64,000 bases of DNA, taken from assembly GCF_002042965.1 (NCBI RefSeq), contig NZ_MZNT01000002.1, positions 434,001 to 498,000 on the forward strand. The letters are read 5' to 3'. This stretch comes from Paenibacillus sp. 32352. Lineage in GTDB: Bacteria > Bacillota > Bacilli > Paenibacillales > NBRC-103111. Shown piece by piece: positions 8,245-17,000 of the stretch. The notes under the pieces are model-generated. The model ran no database searches. It was not told the origin of the DNA and was given only the letters and a program-made list of their open reading frames with translations. The position numbers and the translations under genes were made by a program. Positions within the stretch are counted from its first letter, which is position 1. Each line of letters opens with the position of its first letter.

Positions 8245-9400
8245 AAGAACGACTAGCAACAAATTGCTTAAATCCATCAACCAGCAGAAAGTGCTGCGTC
8301 TGATTTATACTGAAGGCCCCATTTCGCGAGTAGAGCTGGCGGAGAAAACGGGTCTTACCCAACAAACGATTACCAATATTGTGAACCGGCTGCTTGAGGA
8401 CGATTATTTGTTCGAAACCGACCCCATTGCAGGCAATAGCGGGAGAAAGCCAATCCCGCTCGTTGTCAAGACTGGGGAGATGTACGCCATTGGGATTGAG
8501 CTTGCAGTGAAATACGTCAGAGGAACCTTGATTGATTTCCAGCACCATACGATTCACGAAATCAAGGAGCAGGTTCAGGCTTATCGTGATGTAGAGCATC
8601 CCCTTGAGTACATCATCCAAATCGTCGATGAGCTGATGAAGCGAGTTCCGAAGCCGCATCAGCTCAAAGGTATCGGCTGCAGCATTCAGGGACTTGTCGA
8701 CTCCAAACAAGGAGTGGTCATTTATTCCCCGGGTCTTCGCTGGAAGAAGTTCCCTCTGAAGGAACGGCTGGAAGAGCGATATAATGTGCCCATTTATTTG
8801 GAGAACGACGCCAACCTGCTGGCCATCGTGGAGAATCTCAAAGGACGTTTGGCGGATTCGGCTAATAATGTGACGATCAAGCTGGATTATGGCATTGGCG
8901 GGGCTCTTGTTTTGAATAAACAGCTGTGTACGGGTTCCTCGCATGTCGCAGGTGAATTCGGCCATTATAAGGCGTTTGCTCCCGAAGAAACGCCCGTATG
9001 CCACTGCGGAGCCAGAGGCTGCTTGACCACCTTGGCCTCGGTCAGCGGTTTGAAGCGCAACGCCGGATATACGCCGGAGAGCTTTGCGGAGCAGCTGGAT
9101 GCGGGGGAGGAGCAGGCCGCAGCGCTGCTGAATAAGATTGAGCCCGCGATAGGAACGGCGATAAGCAACGTGATCACGTTCTTCAATCCGGATCATGTGC
9201 TGCTGACCGGCAAGATGATAGATGTGCTGGGGACCCGGCTTCTCACTCCGCTAGAGAAGCGGATTTATTCTACTATTCCGGAATCATGCAGGGGAGTCAA
9301 GCTGGTTTACTTGCCGCAAACCCCGAATGAATCAACATCGGCCGGCGGCCTTGTCGTGAATCATTTTTTTGATGTGCCGCTCGAAAGCTTGTCTCTATAG
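8222..9400 (+). CDS. ROK family transcriptional repressor (XylR/NagC-like)
   Basis: The start is GTG 8222, with GGGGAG (8208-8213) eight bases upstream; GTG 8234 is a possible alternative. About 392 residues: an N-terminal winged helix (LIYTEGPISRVELAEKTGLTQ..., roughly 15-70) and a ROK sugar-kinase-like sensor domain with GIGCSIQGLVD, LENDANLLAI, YGIGGALVLN and the zinc motif CHCGARGC. ROK repressors bind AT-rich palindromes and release them when a sugar or sugar phosphate binds. The shared 23-bp element at 270-292 and 7550-7572 is the natural candidate operator, linking this gene to the glycosidase operon. The inducer is unknown; an amino sugar would fit the NAGPA neighbours (inference). 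Confidence 0.92.
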   Translation: MLHPVKPERTTSNKLLKSINQQKVLRLIYTEGPISRVELAEKTGLTQQTITNIVNRLLEDDYLFETDPIAGNSGRKPIPLVVKTGEMYAIGIELAVKYVRGTLIDFQHHTIHEIKEQVQAYRDVEHPLEYIIQIVDELMKRVPKPHQLKGIGCSIQGLVDSKQGVVIYSPGLRWKKFPLKERLEERYNVPIYLENDANLLAIVENLKGRLADSANNVTIKLDYGIGGALVLNKQLCTGSSHVAGEFGHYKAFAPEETPVCHCGARGCLTTLASVSGLKRNAGYTPESFAEQLDAGEEQAAALLNKIEPAIGTAISNVITFFNPDHVLLTGKMIDVLGTRLLTPLEKRIYSTIPESCRGVKLVYLPQTPNESTSAGGLVVNHFFDVPLESLSL

Positions 9401-9443
9401 AGTAAGACGGTTGATCCAAAAAAAGATTTGGGAGGAAGAGGAA

Positions 9444-10190
9444 ATGCCGCAAGTCCGATTATTGGCTCTGGATTTAGACGGGACGACATTAACGGAGGAC
9501 AAGACGATAACGGAAGAAACGAAGGCCTGGATTCATAGGGCGGTCGAGGCAGGCGTGAAGGTGATCTTCGCGACTGGCCGCGGCACACAGACAGCCAAGT
9601 CATTCTGGGAGGAGCTTGAACTGCAGACCCCGATGGTTCTTGTCAATGGAGCCGAGGTATGGGAACGTCCTGAGGTGCTCGCTAAGCGGGTATATATCGA
9701 TCGTGATCATGTGCTTCGGCTCCATCAATTAGCGGTTGAATGGGGTGCCCATTATTGGGGCTACAGCGTAGAGAGCCTGACGAGCAAGCGGAACTGGACG
9801 GAGCAAATGTTTGAACGCGACTGGATGAAGTTCGGCATTCGCCATGATGATCTGGACACAATACAGCGGCTTCGCGATATTATTGAGAGCTGGGGCATTT
9901 TGGAGATTACGCGCTCCGCGGCGGTAAATATTGAAATCTCCCCCAAAGGGATTTCCAAGGAATCCGGCGTCCGCATCGTATGCGAGCAGCTGGGCATTGG
10001 AATGGAGCAGGTCATGGCCATTGGCGATAATATGAATGATCTCCGGTTAATCCAGGCGGCCGGCCTCGGGGTTGCTATGGGCAATGCGGACGAGGAGCTG
10101 AAGCTGGCGGCCCATGCGGTAACGGACACGAATGAGCGGGATGGGGTTGCCAAAGCGATTCAGAAACATATTTTTCAATTAGCGGTCTAA
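9444..10190 (+). CDS. Cof-type HAD-IIB phosphatase
   Basis: ATG 9444 follows GGAGG at 9431-9435; in-frame codons further upstream lack a ribosome site and overlap the ROK gene. The 248-residue protein has HAD motif I (LDLDGTTL, residues 8-15), motif II (FATGRG), motif III Lys (GISKESGV) and motif IV (GDNMNDLRLIQAAGLGVAMGNA), which is the Cof/HAD-IIB arrangement. These soluble enzymes dephosphorylate sugar phosphates and other small phosphometabolites. It sits 43 bp after the ROK gene in the same unit, so it may hydrolyse a sugar phosphate derived from the cluster's substrate (inference). Confidence 0.9.
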   Translation: MPQVRLLALDLDGTTLTEDKTITEETKAWIHRAVEAGVKVIFATGRGTQTAKSFWEELELQTPMVLVNGAEVWERPEVLAKRVYIDRDHVLRLHQLAVEWGAHYWGYSVESLTSKRNWTEQMFERDWMKFGIRHDDLDTIQRLRDIIESWGILEITRSAAVNIEISPKGISKESGVRIVCEQLGIGMEQVMAIGDNMNDLRLIQAAGLGVAMGNADEELKLAAHAVTDTNERDGVAKAIQKHIFQLAV

Positions 10191-10397
10191 TCCATAAGGT
10201 CATGTCCAAAGCTCTCAGCCTAAGAGGATTTCTTGGGTTTGGGGGCTTTTACCATTTTCTGGGGGCTGAGCAACGTGATTTTCAAAGGAATCGTCACATT
10301 AATTTTATCTTAAGTCCTGTTTAGATCTGTGTACCTCATCCCTATCTATTGTATAATACACATGTTGTTCTATTAATCTAACTACTGGTGAGGATAC

Positions 10398-12005
10398 ATG
10401 TCCCTTCTTCGAGAGCTTCAAATCATCCAGAAAAAAAAGGTGAGCTTGACTACGCTCGTCACGGGAATGGTTTGTTTAACGATCTTGGTTACCGCAACGA
10501 TTCTCCTGGTTCTATCCTTTCATTCCAAGAAAAAATCTTTAACAGAAACCACTCTGAATCTAAATTCCTTTACTGCGAACAAAATGAGTATGTCCATGGA
10601 CGGCATTTTCACAACCATGAAAGAGAGCTTGCATTATTCGGCTGAAACCCTTCGGAACTATCCGGATATGACCGTTCAAGATGTTAATCAAAAGCTGGAA
10701 TTGCTGAGAAATAGCAGCCGGTTCTTCAATTCTATCGTACTGGTGGAGGAGACGGGACGCGTTCATGCGGCGACACCGGCGTCGCTCAGCAGGATCGAAG
10801 GAACGGTTGTATTGACCGAGGCAGCAAGGAGTGCGATAAGACTGAGGACGCCGTACCTGTCCAAGCCTTACGTCACTTCGGTTACGAATAGATTGATCGT
10901 GTCGATGAGCGAACCGATATTCGATCAGCAGGGCGAATTCCGGGGTTACTTATTAGGGACGATCTACCTTCAGGAGCCTAATGTGATCAGCCAGGTTTTC
11001 GGCAGCTCTTCCATTGATGAGTACGGCTCCTACTACTATGTGGTCAGTTCTGATGGGTATCTGCTATTCCATCCCGAATTGGGCCGAGTAGGGGAGCTGG
11101 TATCTGCCAATCCGGTCGTAAACCAAATTACCCAAGGACGGAGCGGCAAGCAGCAGGTTACGAATACGCGGGGGGTGTCTCAGCTAGCCGGTTATTCCGT
11201 AGTTCCCTCAAATGGATGGGGGATTGTCGTCGTCTCCCCCAAGCAGGCCGTCGATAATCAGCTTCAGTACTATACGAAGGAGCTTCTAATCTACTTTGTG
11301 CCGTCGACTTTTCTTTTGCTTTTAATTGCCATCTGGTTTTCCTGCCGCTTGACGCGCCCATTCGTATCCCTGGCAAGGAAGGTCAGTGATTATGAAAGCG
11401 GACAAAGCCGCGCTCCCTCCTTCGGCAGTTATTGGAACTTTGAGGCCGATTTGCTGGCAAAGTCGTTAGGGAACGCACTGAAGCATATAGAGGCGCATAC
11501 AGATCAATTGGCACGGGAAGCATCCATCGATCCGCTTACAGGACTAATGAACCGCAGATCGCTTGAGAAAATTATGAAGCAATGGGTAGAGGAGACTACG
11601 GCCTTCTCTCTGTTGATTATGGATATCGATCGTTTTAAAATGATAAACGATACTTACGGCCATCAGACAGGGGATGCTGTATTAAATCATCTTGCAGAAC
11701 TATTGCATCATTATTTGCGCCAAGAGGATATTAGCTGCAGGTATGGCGGTGAAGAGTTTGTCGTGCTGCTGAGGGGGACATTCCTGTCAGATGCTTACGC
11801 CACGGCGGAACGGATACGTCTTGCTTTTGAGACAACCGAGAACCCTATTGGAAGGACATGCACTCTATCCATCGGTTTGGCCCAGTATCCCTCCCAGGCC
11901 CAAGAGCCTTCCGAACTGCTGGGTTTGGCCGATCAAGCTCTATACGAGGCGAAACGGAAAGGGAGAAATCGAACGGAAGTCAACCAAGAAGGAGGTTTGC
12001 GCTAA
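10398..12005 (+). CDS. Membrane sensor diguanylate cyclase (Cache-like sensor, GGDEF)
   Basis: ATG 10398 follows GGTGAGG; 535 residues. Two membrane spans (about 15-42 and 296-320) flank an extracytoplasmic region of about 255 residues with Cache-like features (YYYVVSSDGYLLFHPE, GWGIVVVSP), then a short linker and a GGDEF domain. The active-site signature is GGEEF (residues 450-454), a catalytically competent form, and an RxxD inhibitory site (RQED, 441-444) lies exactly five residues before it, so product inhibition by c-di-GMP is expected. It should synthesise c-di-GMP in response to an external ligand. A TATAAT hexamer at 10352-10357 could be its -10, but no good -35 is seen. The stop overlaps the next start. 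Confidence 0.93.
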   Translation: MSLLRELQIIQKKKVSLTTLVTGMVCLTILVTATILLVLSFHSKKKSLTETTLNLNSFTANKMSMSMDGIFTTMKESLHYSAETLRNYPDMTVQDVNQKLELLRNSSRFFNSIVLVEETGRVHAATPASLSRIEGTVVLTEAARSAIRLRTPYLSKPYVTSVTNRLIVSMSEPIFDQQGEFRGYLLGTIYLQEPNVISQVFGSSSIDEYGSYYYVVSSDGYLLFHPELGRVGELVSANPVVNQITQGRSGKQQVTNTRGVSQLAGYSVVPSNGWGIVVVSPKQAVDNQLQYYTKELLIYFVPSTFLLLLIAIWFSCRLTRPFVSLARKVSDYESGQSRAPSFGSYWNFEADLLAKSLGNALKHIEAHTDQLAREASIDPLTGLMNRRSLEKIMKQWVEETTAFSLLIMDIDRFKMINDTYGHQTGDAVLNHLAELLHHYLRQEDISCRYGGEEFVVLLRGTFLSDAYATAERIRLAFETTENPIGRTCTLSIGLAQYPSQAQEPSELLGLADQALYEAKRKGRNRTEVNQEGGLR

Positions 12006-12556
12006 TGAACCAAGCTTTTACTATTCATGATCATCTAATCAGCGAAAATAGCATAATGGTGCAGGCTCAACCCCAAGATACTGAGGCTATCATGGCTTTG
12101 CTTATAGAGATTGCGGAATGGCTGCGCAGCAAAGGATCATCCCAATGGAGAGGGCTGCTGGAAGGTCATGACTCCCACAATACGGTGGAAGCAGTACGGC
12201 GCGGCGATGTATTCGTCTGCAAGAAAGAGGGAAGTATCGCAGGTGTAGTCATGCTGCTGCAGAAGCCTAGTGAATGGGATTATAAGCTTTGGGGCGCCGA
12301 AGCGCACCCGGAGGATCGTGCCGTTTATATCCATCGGCTTGCGGTCAAACGCGAATTTGCAAATTCAGGCCTCGGACAAGCTATCCTACTATGGTGCGAT
12401 TCAGGAATCCATTTTGATGGGAAAAGCATTGTTCGGCTCGACTGCATTGCCACCAGTCCGCAATTAAACCAATTTTACAGCCGAAACGGCTACACCTATA
12501 AAGGGGAACAAGACGGCTTCAGCAAATATGAAAAGTCCGTTACTTTCAAAAAGTAA
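12005..12556 (+). CDS. GNAT family N-acetyltransferase
   Basis: The start ATG 12005 shares TAATG with the cyclase stop and follows AAGGAGG, so translation is coupled. The 183-residue protein shows the GNAT core: an N-terminal QPQDTEAIMALL helix, the VFVCKKEGSIAGVVML strands, IHRLAVKREFANSGLGQAIL as motif A with a degenerate Q/RxxGxG (NSGLGQ), and the RLDCIATSPQLNQFYSRNGY motif B. The substrate cannot be told from sequence. Co-transcription with a diguanylate cyclase suggests a link to surface or lifestyle regulation, but this is only context. Confidence 0.85.
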   Translation: MNQAFTIHDHLISENSIMVQAQPQDTEAIMALLIEIAEWLRSKGSSQWRGLLEGHDSHNTVEAVRRGDVFVCKKEGSIAGVVMLLQKPSEWDYKLWGAEAHPEDRAVYIHRLAVKREFANSGLGQAILLWCDSGIHFDGKSIVRLDCIATSPQLNQFYSRNGYTYKGEQDGFSKYEKSVTFKK

Positions 12557-12572
12557 ATATAGCAGCCCTATG

Positions 12573-12617
12573 AATCTCCTTTACTTTCTTTTTGCAGGAA
12601 GTAGGGGGATTTTTTTA
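12573..12617 (+). terminator. Intrinsic terminator after the GNAT gene
   Basis: A stem formed by TCTCCTTTACTTTC and GGAAGTAGGGGGA (with some G-U pairs) is followed by a run of seven T. Confidence 0.65.
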
Positions 12618-12885
12618 TGCTAGAGAGCAGCAATGCCCTATTTATTTTGTCCTACCGGTACTTTTGAGGATTAATCCCAGCTTAAAAATAGCGTCTGATA
12701 GACAAGCCTCGTCTAGCAAATGAGAGGCTCAAACAAGCTTTCTTTCAGTAACGACGCCGCTTGCAGGCTTTTACCTCCTATTTAACTAATTTTAAAGTGT
12801 GTTTAAGGTACGAATTCTATTATAAATTCATAGCCGATGGCTAGTGAACGAATTCATATCACGGACATATGGGAGGTATTTTACA
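12618..12885 (+). other. Non-coding region upstream of htrA
   Basis: No convincing gene is seen. The last 100 bases are AT-rich (TTTAAAG, TATAAA around 12791-12826) and probably hold the htrA promoter, but no -35/-10 pair with good spacing could be fixed, and no CssR-like or WalR-like box was recognised. Confidence 0.4.
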
Positions 12886-14283
12886 ATGGAAAACAATTAC
12901 GATAAAGAATATAAAGCTCAACCTGAGGCAGAGACAATGGAATCACCCGTTGAAGAGCCTGTTACGGAGTGGATCCAGCCGGAAAAAACAATTCGAAGCC
13001 CGTTTTTTAATTCCGGTAAAGTGACCTTGAACTCGGCAGGGCATTATGATACGAAGAAACGCAGCACTTTGAAAAGCAGTCTGGCGGCTTTTTTGGCCGG
13101 TGCAGTAGTTGTTGGGAGTTTGATGTTCGTCTCGGATAAATATAACTTATTCACTCAAAATATTGCCGCGGCGGGCGGAGCCAGTTCCTCCGTAACATCG
13201 AGCGGGTCAGCACAAACCGCAGCCTATTCCAATTCGATTGCAGGAGGCAGTATCGCGGACATTGCCAAACAAGCGAGTCCGGCAGTCGTCAAGATTGAAA
13301 CGAAGGTCAAGGTTAACAATTCCCGAAGCAATTCGATGTATAACGATCCTTTGTTCCGTCAATTCTTTGGCTATAATGGAGGCGGAAGCGACAAACAGTC
13401 ACAATCGAATGACGGTGCTCTGCAGTCCAGCGGTATGGGGTCCGGCTTTATTTTTCAATCCTCCGGCTATATTTTAACTAATGAACACGTCATCGACGGT
13501 GCAGATGAGATTGAAGTCACTGTACAAGGATACGATACGCCGTTCAAGGCCACATTGCTTGGTAACAGCTATGATCTTGACCTGGCTGTTCTGAAGATCG
13601 AGGGTGACAAAGAGTTCCCGACCCTGCCTATCGGCGATTCCAATAATACTCGGGTAGGGGATTCGGTAGTAGCAATCGGCAACCCTTATGATTTTGATTA
13701 TACGGTGACCTCCGGCGTGATCAGCGCTAAAGAGCGTCCAATCAGTATTCCGGATGACAAAGGTACCCGTGAATATAAACATTTATTCCAGACGGATGCT
13801 GCTATTAATCCGGGGAACTCTGGCGGTCCGCTATTGAACATGAACGGTGAGGTTATCGGAATTAATACGGCGGTAAGCGCTGAAGCACAAGGCATCGGAT
13901 TCGCCATTCCTACAAGCACGATCAGCTCTGTGCTGGAAAATCTGAAAAACAACGTGGAAATTCCAAAAGAACCGGCGCCATATCTGGGTGTGAGTGTTCA
14001 AAATATTACGGATGATATGCTGTCCGACCTGAACTTGACCAGCACAAAAGGCGCGTTAATCGCTGATGTCCAGCCCAAAACTCCAGGCTTTGAAGCAGGT
14101 TTAAGACCTTATGATGCTATTATTGCCGTAAACGGCACAGAGATTGCAAACAAGGACGATTTGACCAAAATCATCCAGGCATCCAAAGTCGGAGACAAGG
14201 TTAAAGTAACGATGATGCGTAACGGAAATAAGCAGGAAGTAACCGTCACAGTCGGTGATAAAAACGCTCAACAACAAAAATAA
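12886..14283 (+). CDS. htrA: HtrA/DegP-type serine protease with PDZ domain
   Basis: ATG 12886 follows GGGAGGT (12871-12877); an in-frame GTG 42 bases upstream lacks a ribosome site. 465 residues: an acidic cytoplasmic N-terminus, one membrane span (about 65-87), a Ser/Ala linker, a trypsin-like domain with His201 (TNEHVIDG), Asp232 (DLDLAVLKI) and Ser312 (NPGNSGGPLLN), and a single C-terminal PDZ domain (about 365-455, PYLGVSVQN...GFEAGLRPYDAIIAVNG). All catalytic residues are present. It is the extracytoplasmic quality-control protease/chaperone that degrades misfolded secreted proteins, typically induced by secretion stress. It is monocistronic, ending at a strong bidirectional terminator. 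Confidence 0.95.
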   Translation: MENNYDKEYKAQPEAETMESPVEEPVTEWIQPEKTIRSPFFNSGKVTLNSAGHYDTKKRSTLKSSLAAFLAGAVVVGSLMFVSDKYNLFTQNIAAAGGASSSVTSSGSAQTAAYSNSIAGGSIADIAKQASPAVVKIETKVKVNNSRSNSMYNDPLFRQFFGYNGGGSDKQSQSNDGALQSSGMGSGFIFQSSGYILTNEHVIDGADEIEVTVQGYDTPFKATLLGNSYDLDLAVLKIEGDKEFPTLPIGDSNNTRVGDSVVAIGNPYDFDYTVTSGVISAKERPISIPDDKGTREYKHLFQTDAAINPGNSGGPLLNMNGEVIGINTAVSAEAQGIGFAIPTSTISSVLENLKNNVEIPKEPAPYLGVSVQNITDDMLSDLNLTSTKGALIADVQPKTPGFEAGLRPYDAIIAVNGTEIANKDDLTKIIQASKVGDKVKVTMMRNGNKQEVTVTVGDKNAQQQK

Positions 14284-14300
14284 CAGGCCGTCTTTCTTAC

Positions 14301-14329
14301 AAAAAAGCCCTCAAAAAGGGCTTTTTTGT
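14301..14329. terminator. Bidirectional intrinsic terminator between htrA and gerC
   Basis: AAAAAAGCCCT and AGGGCTTTTTT form a stem around a short A-rich loop, giving a T-run on both strands; the genes on either side converge on it. Confidence 0.9.
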
Positions 14330-14376
14330 TTATACAGAAAATTAATATAATTAATGATTAATCTTATTAACAAATG

Positions 14377-15525
14377 TTAGCTGACCCTTCCTTTATATTT
14401 CCCCGTGTGAAGCAGCTTCACCGTAACATCAATACGATTCAGTGATTGTTCGTCAAGAATGAATTCCTTATTTTGGTGAGCCTCCCGCCACTCTTTCGGA
14501 TTGGAACGGTACAAAGCTTCATCCAGCCTAAGCACATCGAGTTTTTTTTCTATTCCTTTAGTAAAGGAGCAACGGATCTCCTTTTTTATGACTTTGGCCG
14601 CCTGCTCCTCCAATTCCTGCTCGGAAATATCCGTGATCATCTCGTCTATATAGGATTCAATTTTGACAGAAATGTTGAACTTCGGTTTTCCGTTCTGAAA
14701 TACAGACTGAATTTTCGCTTTGGGATTAAGCATAACGACAGCTGCCTTTGGATTTTTATCATCAGGGATATTGATAGGGGAGCGTTCCAGCTTTCTCTGC
14801 AGCCATCGGTAGCCGGTTAGGTCGTTTTCTGAAAGCCAACCGATCATGTCTCCCTCTCGAAAAAAATACGCCCCATTGATTTTCAATAACGACTTTGGCT
14901 TATTGTCCTCCTGCCAGCTTTGCCTGTCAATGGACAAGGAAGGAAGGAACCCCGGGTTACCAGGTTCGTTGATATGTGCTATGAACTTATAACCGTATTG
15001 AGGAACGATAAAAGAGCGCTGTGAAAAGGTTTGGGAAGGAGTATCCATAATGGAATCCAGCGGCGAGAAATTAAGAATTGATTTTTGATACAGTACTTCT
15101 TCAAGGGGCTCGTTGGTTCCATAAAGAAGAATATTGTATCGAACTTCTCTGTAACGGTTAAGCATGTCATAGGCTTCTTTAATTTTATCACCGTGCTTCA
15201 GTAAATTTTCCGAAATGATAAGCGCTTTGACGTGCCCCCAGAACACACGAATTTGCGATGTGGCATAGATGGAATTGAACGATTCGGTAACGGTTGTCCC
15301 TTCGCCTTTTCCTACCCAAATCGGGATATTTTTCCCAATCTCGGTAGATTCGACTTTGGCGACGCCGGCAAAATTCAATATTTGGACGTGAGAAATATAT
15401 TTGCCATCCTTATAATCGAGCCCCAGAGCCGTAACATAGGCCATCCGCTGAATATCTTTGGAATTCCAGCATCCCGGCAGCAATAGACATGCGAGTATAA
15501 TGAGAAGTAATTTTCTAAGCTTCAC
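14377..15525 (-). CDS. gerC: Spore germination lipoprotein, Ger(x)C family
   Basis: The start GTG (15525) overlaps the stop of the preceding gerA gene as GTGA, and a GGGGGAA ribosome site precedes it. 382 residues with a lipoprotein signal peptide (MKLRKLLLIILACLLLPGC, lipidated Cys19), then CWNSKDIQRMAYVTALGLDYKDGKY, the classic Ger(x)C opening. It forms the C subunit of a germinant receptor on the spore inner membrane, anchored by its lipid on the outer face. It is the last gene of a gerB-gerA-gerC operon that ends at 14301-14329. The nutrient recognised cannot be deduced. Confidence 0.95.
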   Translation of the reverse strand: MKLRKLLLIILACLLLPGCWNSKDIQRMAYVTALGLDYKDGKYISHVQILNFAGVAKVESTEIGKNIPIWVGKGEGTTVTESFNSIYATSQIRVFWGHVKALIISENLLKHGDKIKEAYDMLNRYREVRYNILLYGTNEPLEEVLYQKSILNFSPLDSIMDTPSQTFSQRSFIVPQYGYKFIAHINEPGNPGFLPSLSIDRQSWQEDNKPKSLLKINGAYFFREGDMIGWLSENDLTGYRWLQRKLERSPINIPDDKNPKAAVVMLNPKAKIQSVFQNGKPKFNISVKIESYIDEMITDISEQELEEQAAKVIKKEIRCSFTKGIEKKLDVLRLDEALYRSNPKEWREAHQNKEFILDEQSLNRIDVTVKLLHTGKYKGRVS

Positions 15526-17000
15526 GATTCCTGTTCCCCCTGGTGATCCGGATCCACGGTGTTGAGAACACGGGGTCTTCCTCTCAGCTTGCTCCATGGA
15601 CTTCTTAAGAACGACTTCAAGATGTCCTTGGGTATTGGAGGGGAGAGCGGTGACAAATAAGGGACGCCGAAGGATGAAAGCTTGGACATGTAAAAGGTAA
15701 GCAGGATGATGCTGAGTATAAAACCGTACAGACCTAGTACAGAGCAAACAATGAATACCGACAACCTGATCGTACTGAGAGCGGTACTCAGGGTCTGATT
15801 GACCAGGGTTACGCCGGTTACCGCGGTTACAGCACCCACAACGACTACTGACGGAGAAACCAATCCGGCCCGGATGGACGCATCACCTATTACAAGAGCG
15901 CCGACCACGGTCAAGGTTTGCCCGATGGAGGTTGGTAACCGAACTCCAGCTTCCCTGAATATCTCGAGGAGAATGAGCAAGATAAGCATCTCAATCTGTG
16001 CGGTAAAAGGGAGCCCCAGACGGGATACCGAGATGGTAGCCATCAGCCGGAACGGAATCTGGTCCTGATGAAATGCGGCAATAGAGACCCAAAAGCCCGG
16101 CAGAAAGGCCGAGAGCCAAAAGCTCAAGAGCCGGATTAATCTTGCAAACGAAACATATTGAAAGTTGAAATGAATATCTTCAGGCGATTTTAAGATCAAT
16201 GAGAATGCAGCGGGAGCAACAAGAACAAACGGATTCCCGTCAACAAGAAGAATAAAACGGCCCGCCAATAGAGACGCAACCGCATAATCGGGACGTCCGC
16301 TGAAGTCGAGCAAAGGGAACAGTGAATATTTCACATCGCCAAGGAGCTCTTCAAGCTGCCCGATGCTGTAGATCCCGTCCACATCGATTTTTTTCAGGCG
16401 TTTGCGGATTTCGCTAAGCACTTGAGGAGAGAGTATATCATCGATATACATAATCCCGACCTTCGTTCGTGTTCTTCGTCCCAATATCATGGTTTCACAG
16501 CACAGGCTGTTGCTTCGGATTCTTTTGCGAATCAGAGCAATATTCATTGAAATTTCTTCGGTAAATCCATCCTTGGGACCTTTGATAGATATTTCTACCG
16601 ACGACTCTTCAGGTTTTCGGCCAGGTACGTTGCAAATATTCAGCTTGAATAAGGAATTCGTCTGGGGGAAGAAAAGGATAAGGTCGCCCTGAAATACGGA
16701 CTCCACGATAAACTCCCCGGAAGCTTTTTGCGAGAAAGGAATAAAAGGCAGCGTACCGTAATAATTGGTTTCGGTAAAATTCGCAAAGCCTTTGGACGAA
16801 TAGATTTCTTTTAATTCCGGAAGGATGTCGGTGCCAAGCTGCTTGGAGTCGCAGAGACTTTCAGCATAAATTAGCCAGACTACCGAATCATCCGCTTCGG
16901 TAAAATGATGCTCCAGCAATTGAACGTCAGAGGAACGAACAAACAACTCCTTTAAAGCGTGGATATTCCACGAAGGGGTCCGGGATCGGTTCTCGTTCAT
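15522..17000 (-). CDS. gerA: Spore germination protein, GerA family (A subunit)
   Basis: The start ATG (17000) overlaps the gerB stop as ATGA and follows AAAGGAGGAAG. 492 residues: a soluble N-terminal domain (about 1-240) with the GerA-family segments VSIKGPKDGFTEEISMNIALIRKRIRS and KVGIMYIDDI, the GRPDYAVASLLAGRFILLVDGNPFVLVAP stretch, then several membrane spans and a cytoplasmic tail beginning SFGVPYLSPLSPP. It is the A subunit of a GerA-type receptor, now viewed as an ion-channel-like germinant sensor. Tight stop-start overlaps with both neighbours support equimolar translation. Confidence 0.95.
   Translation of the reverse strand: MNENRSRTPSWNIHALKELFVRSSDVQLLEHHFTEADDSVVWLIYAESLCDSKQLGTDILPELKEIYSSKGFANFTETNYYGTLPFIPFSQKASGEFIVESVFQGDLILFFPQTNSLFKLNICNVPGRKPEESSVEISIKGPKDGFTEEISMNIALIRKRIRSNSLCCETMILGRRTRTKVGIMYIDDILSPQVLSEIRKRLKKIDVDGIYSIGQLEELLGDVKYSLFPLLDFSGRPDYAVASLLAGRFILLVDGNPFVLVAPAAFSLILKSPEDIHFNFQYVSFARLIRLLSFWLSAFLPGFWVSIAAFHQDQIPFRLMATISVSRLGLPFTAQIEMLILLILLEIFREAGVRLPTSIGQTLTVVGALVIGDASIRAGLVSPSVVVVGAVTAVTGVTLVNQTLSTALSTIRLSVFIVCSVLGLYGFILSIILLTFYMSKLSSFGVPYLSPLSPPIPKDILKSFLRSPWSKLRGRPRVLNTVDPDHQGEQES

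Noticed and set aside
14339-14376. AT-rich repeats (TTAATATAATTAATGATTAAT) near the htrA-gerC terminator as another copy of the ROK operator
   Set aside because: The sequence lacks the AATCAA-TTGATT core and lies between two convergent gene ends, where an operator would have no role.
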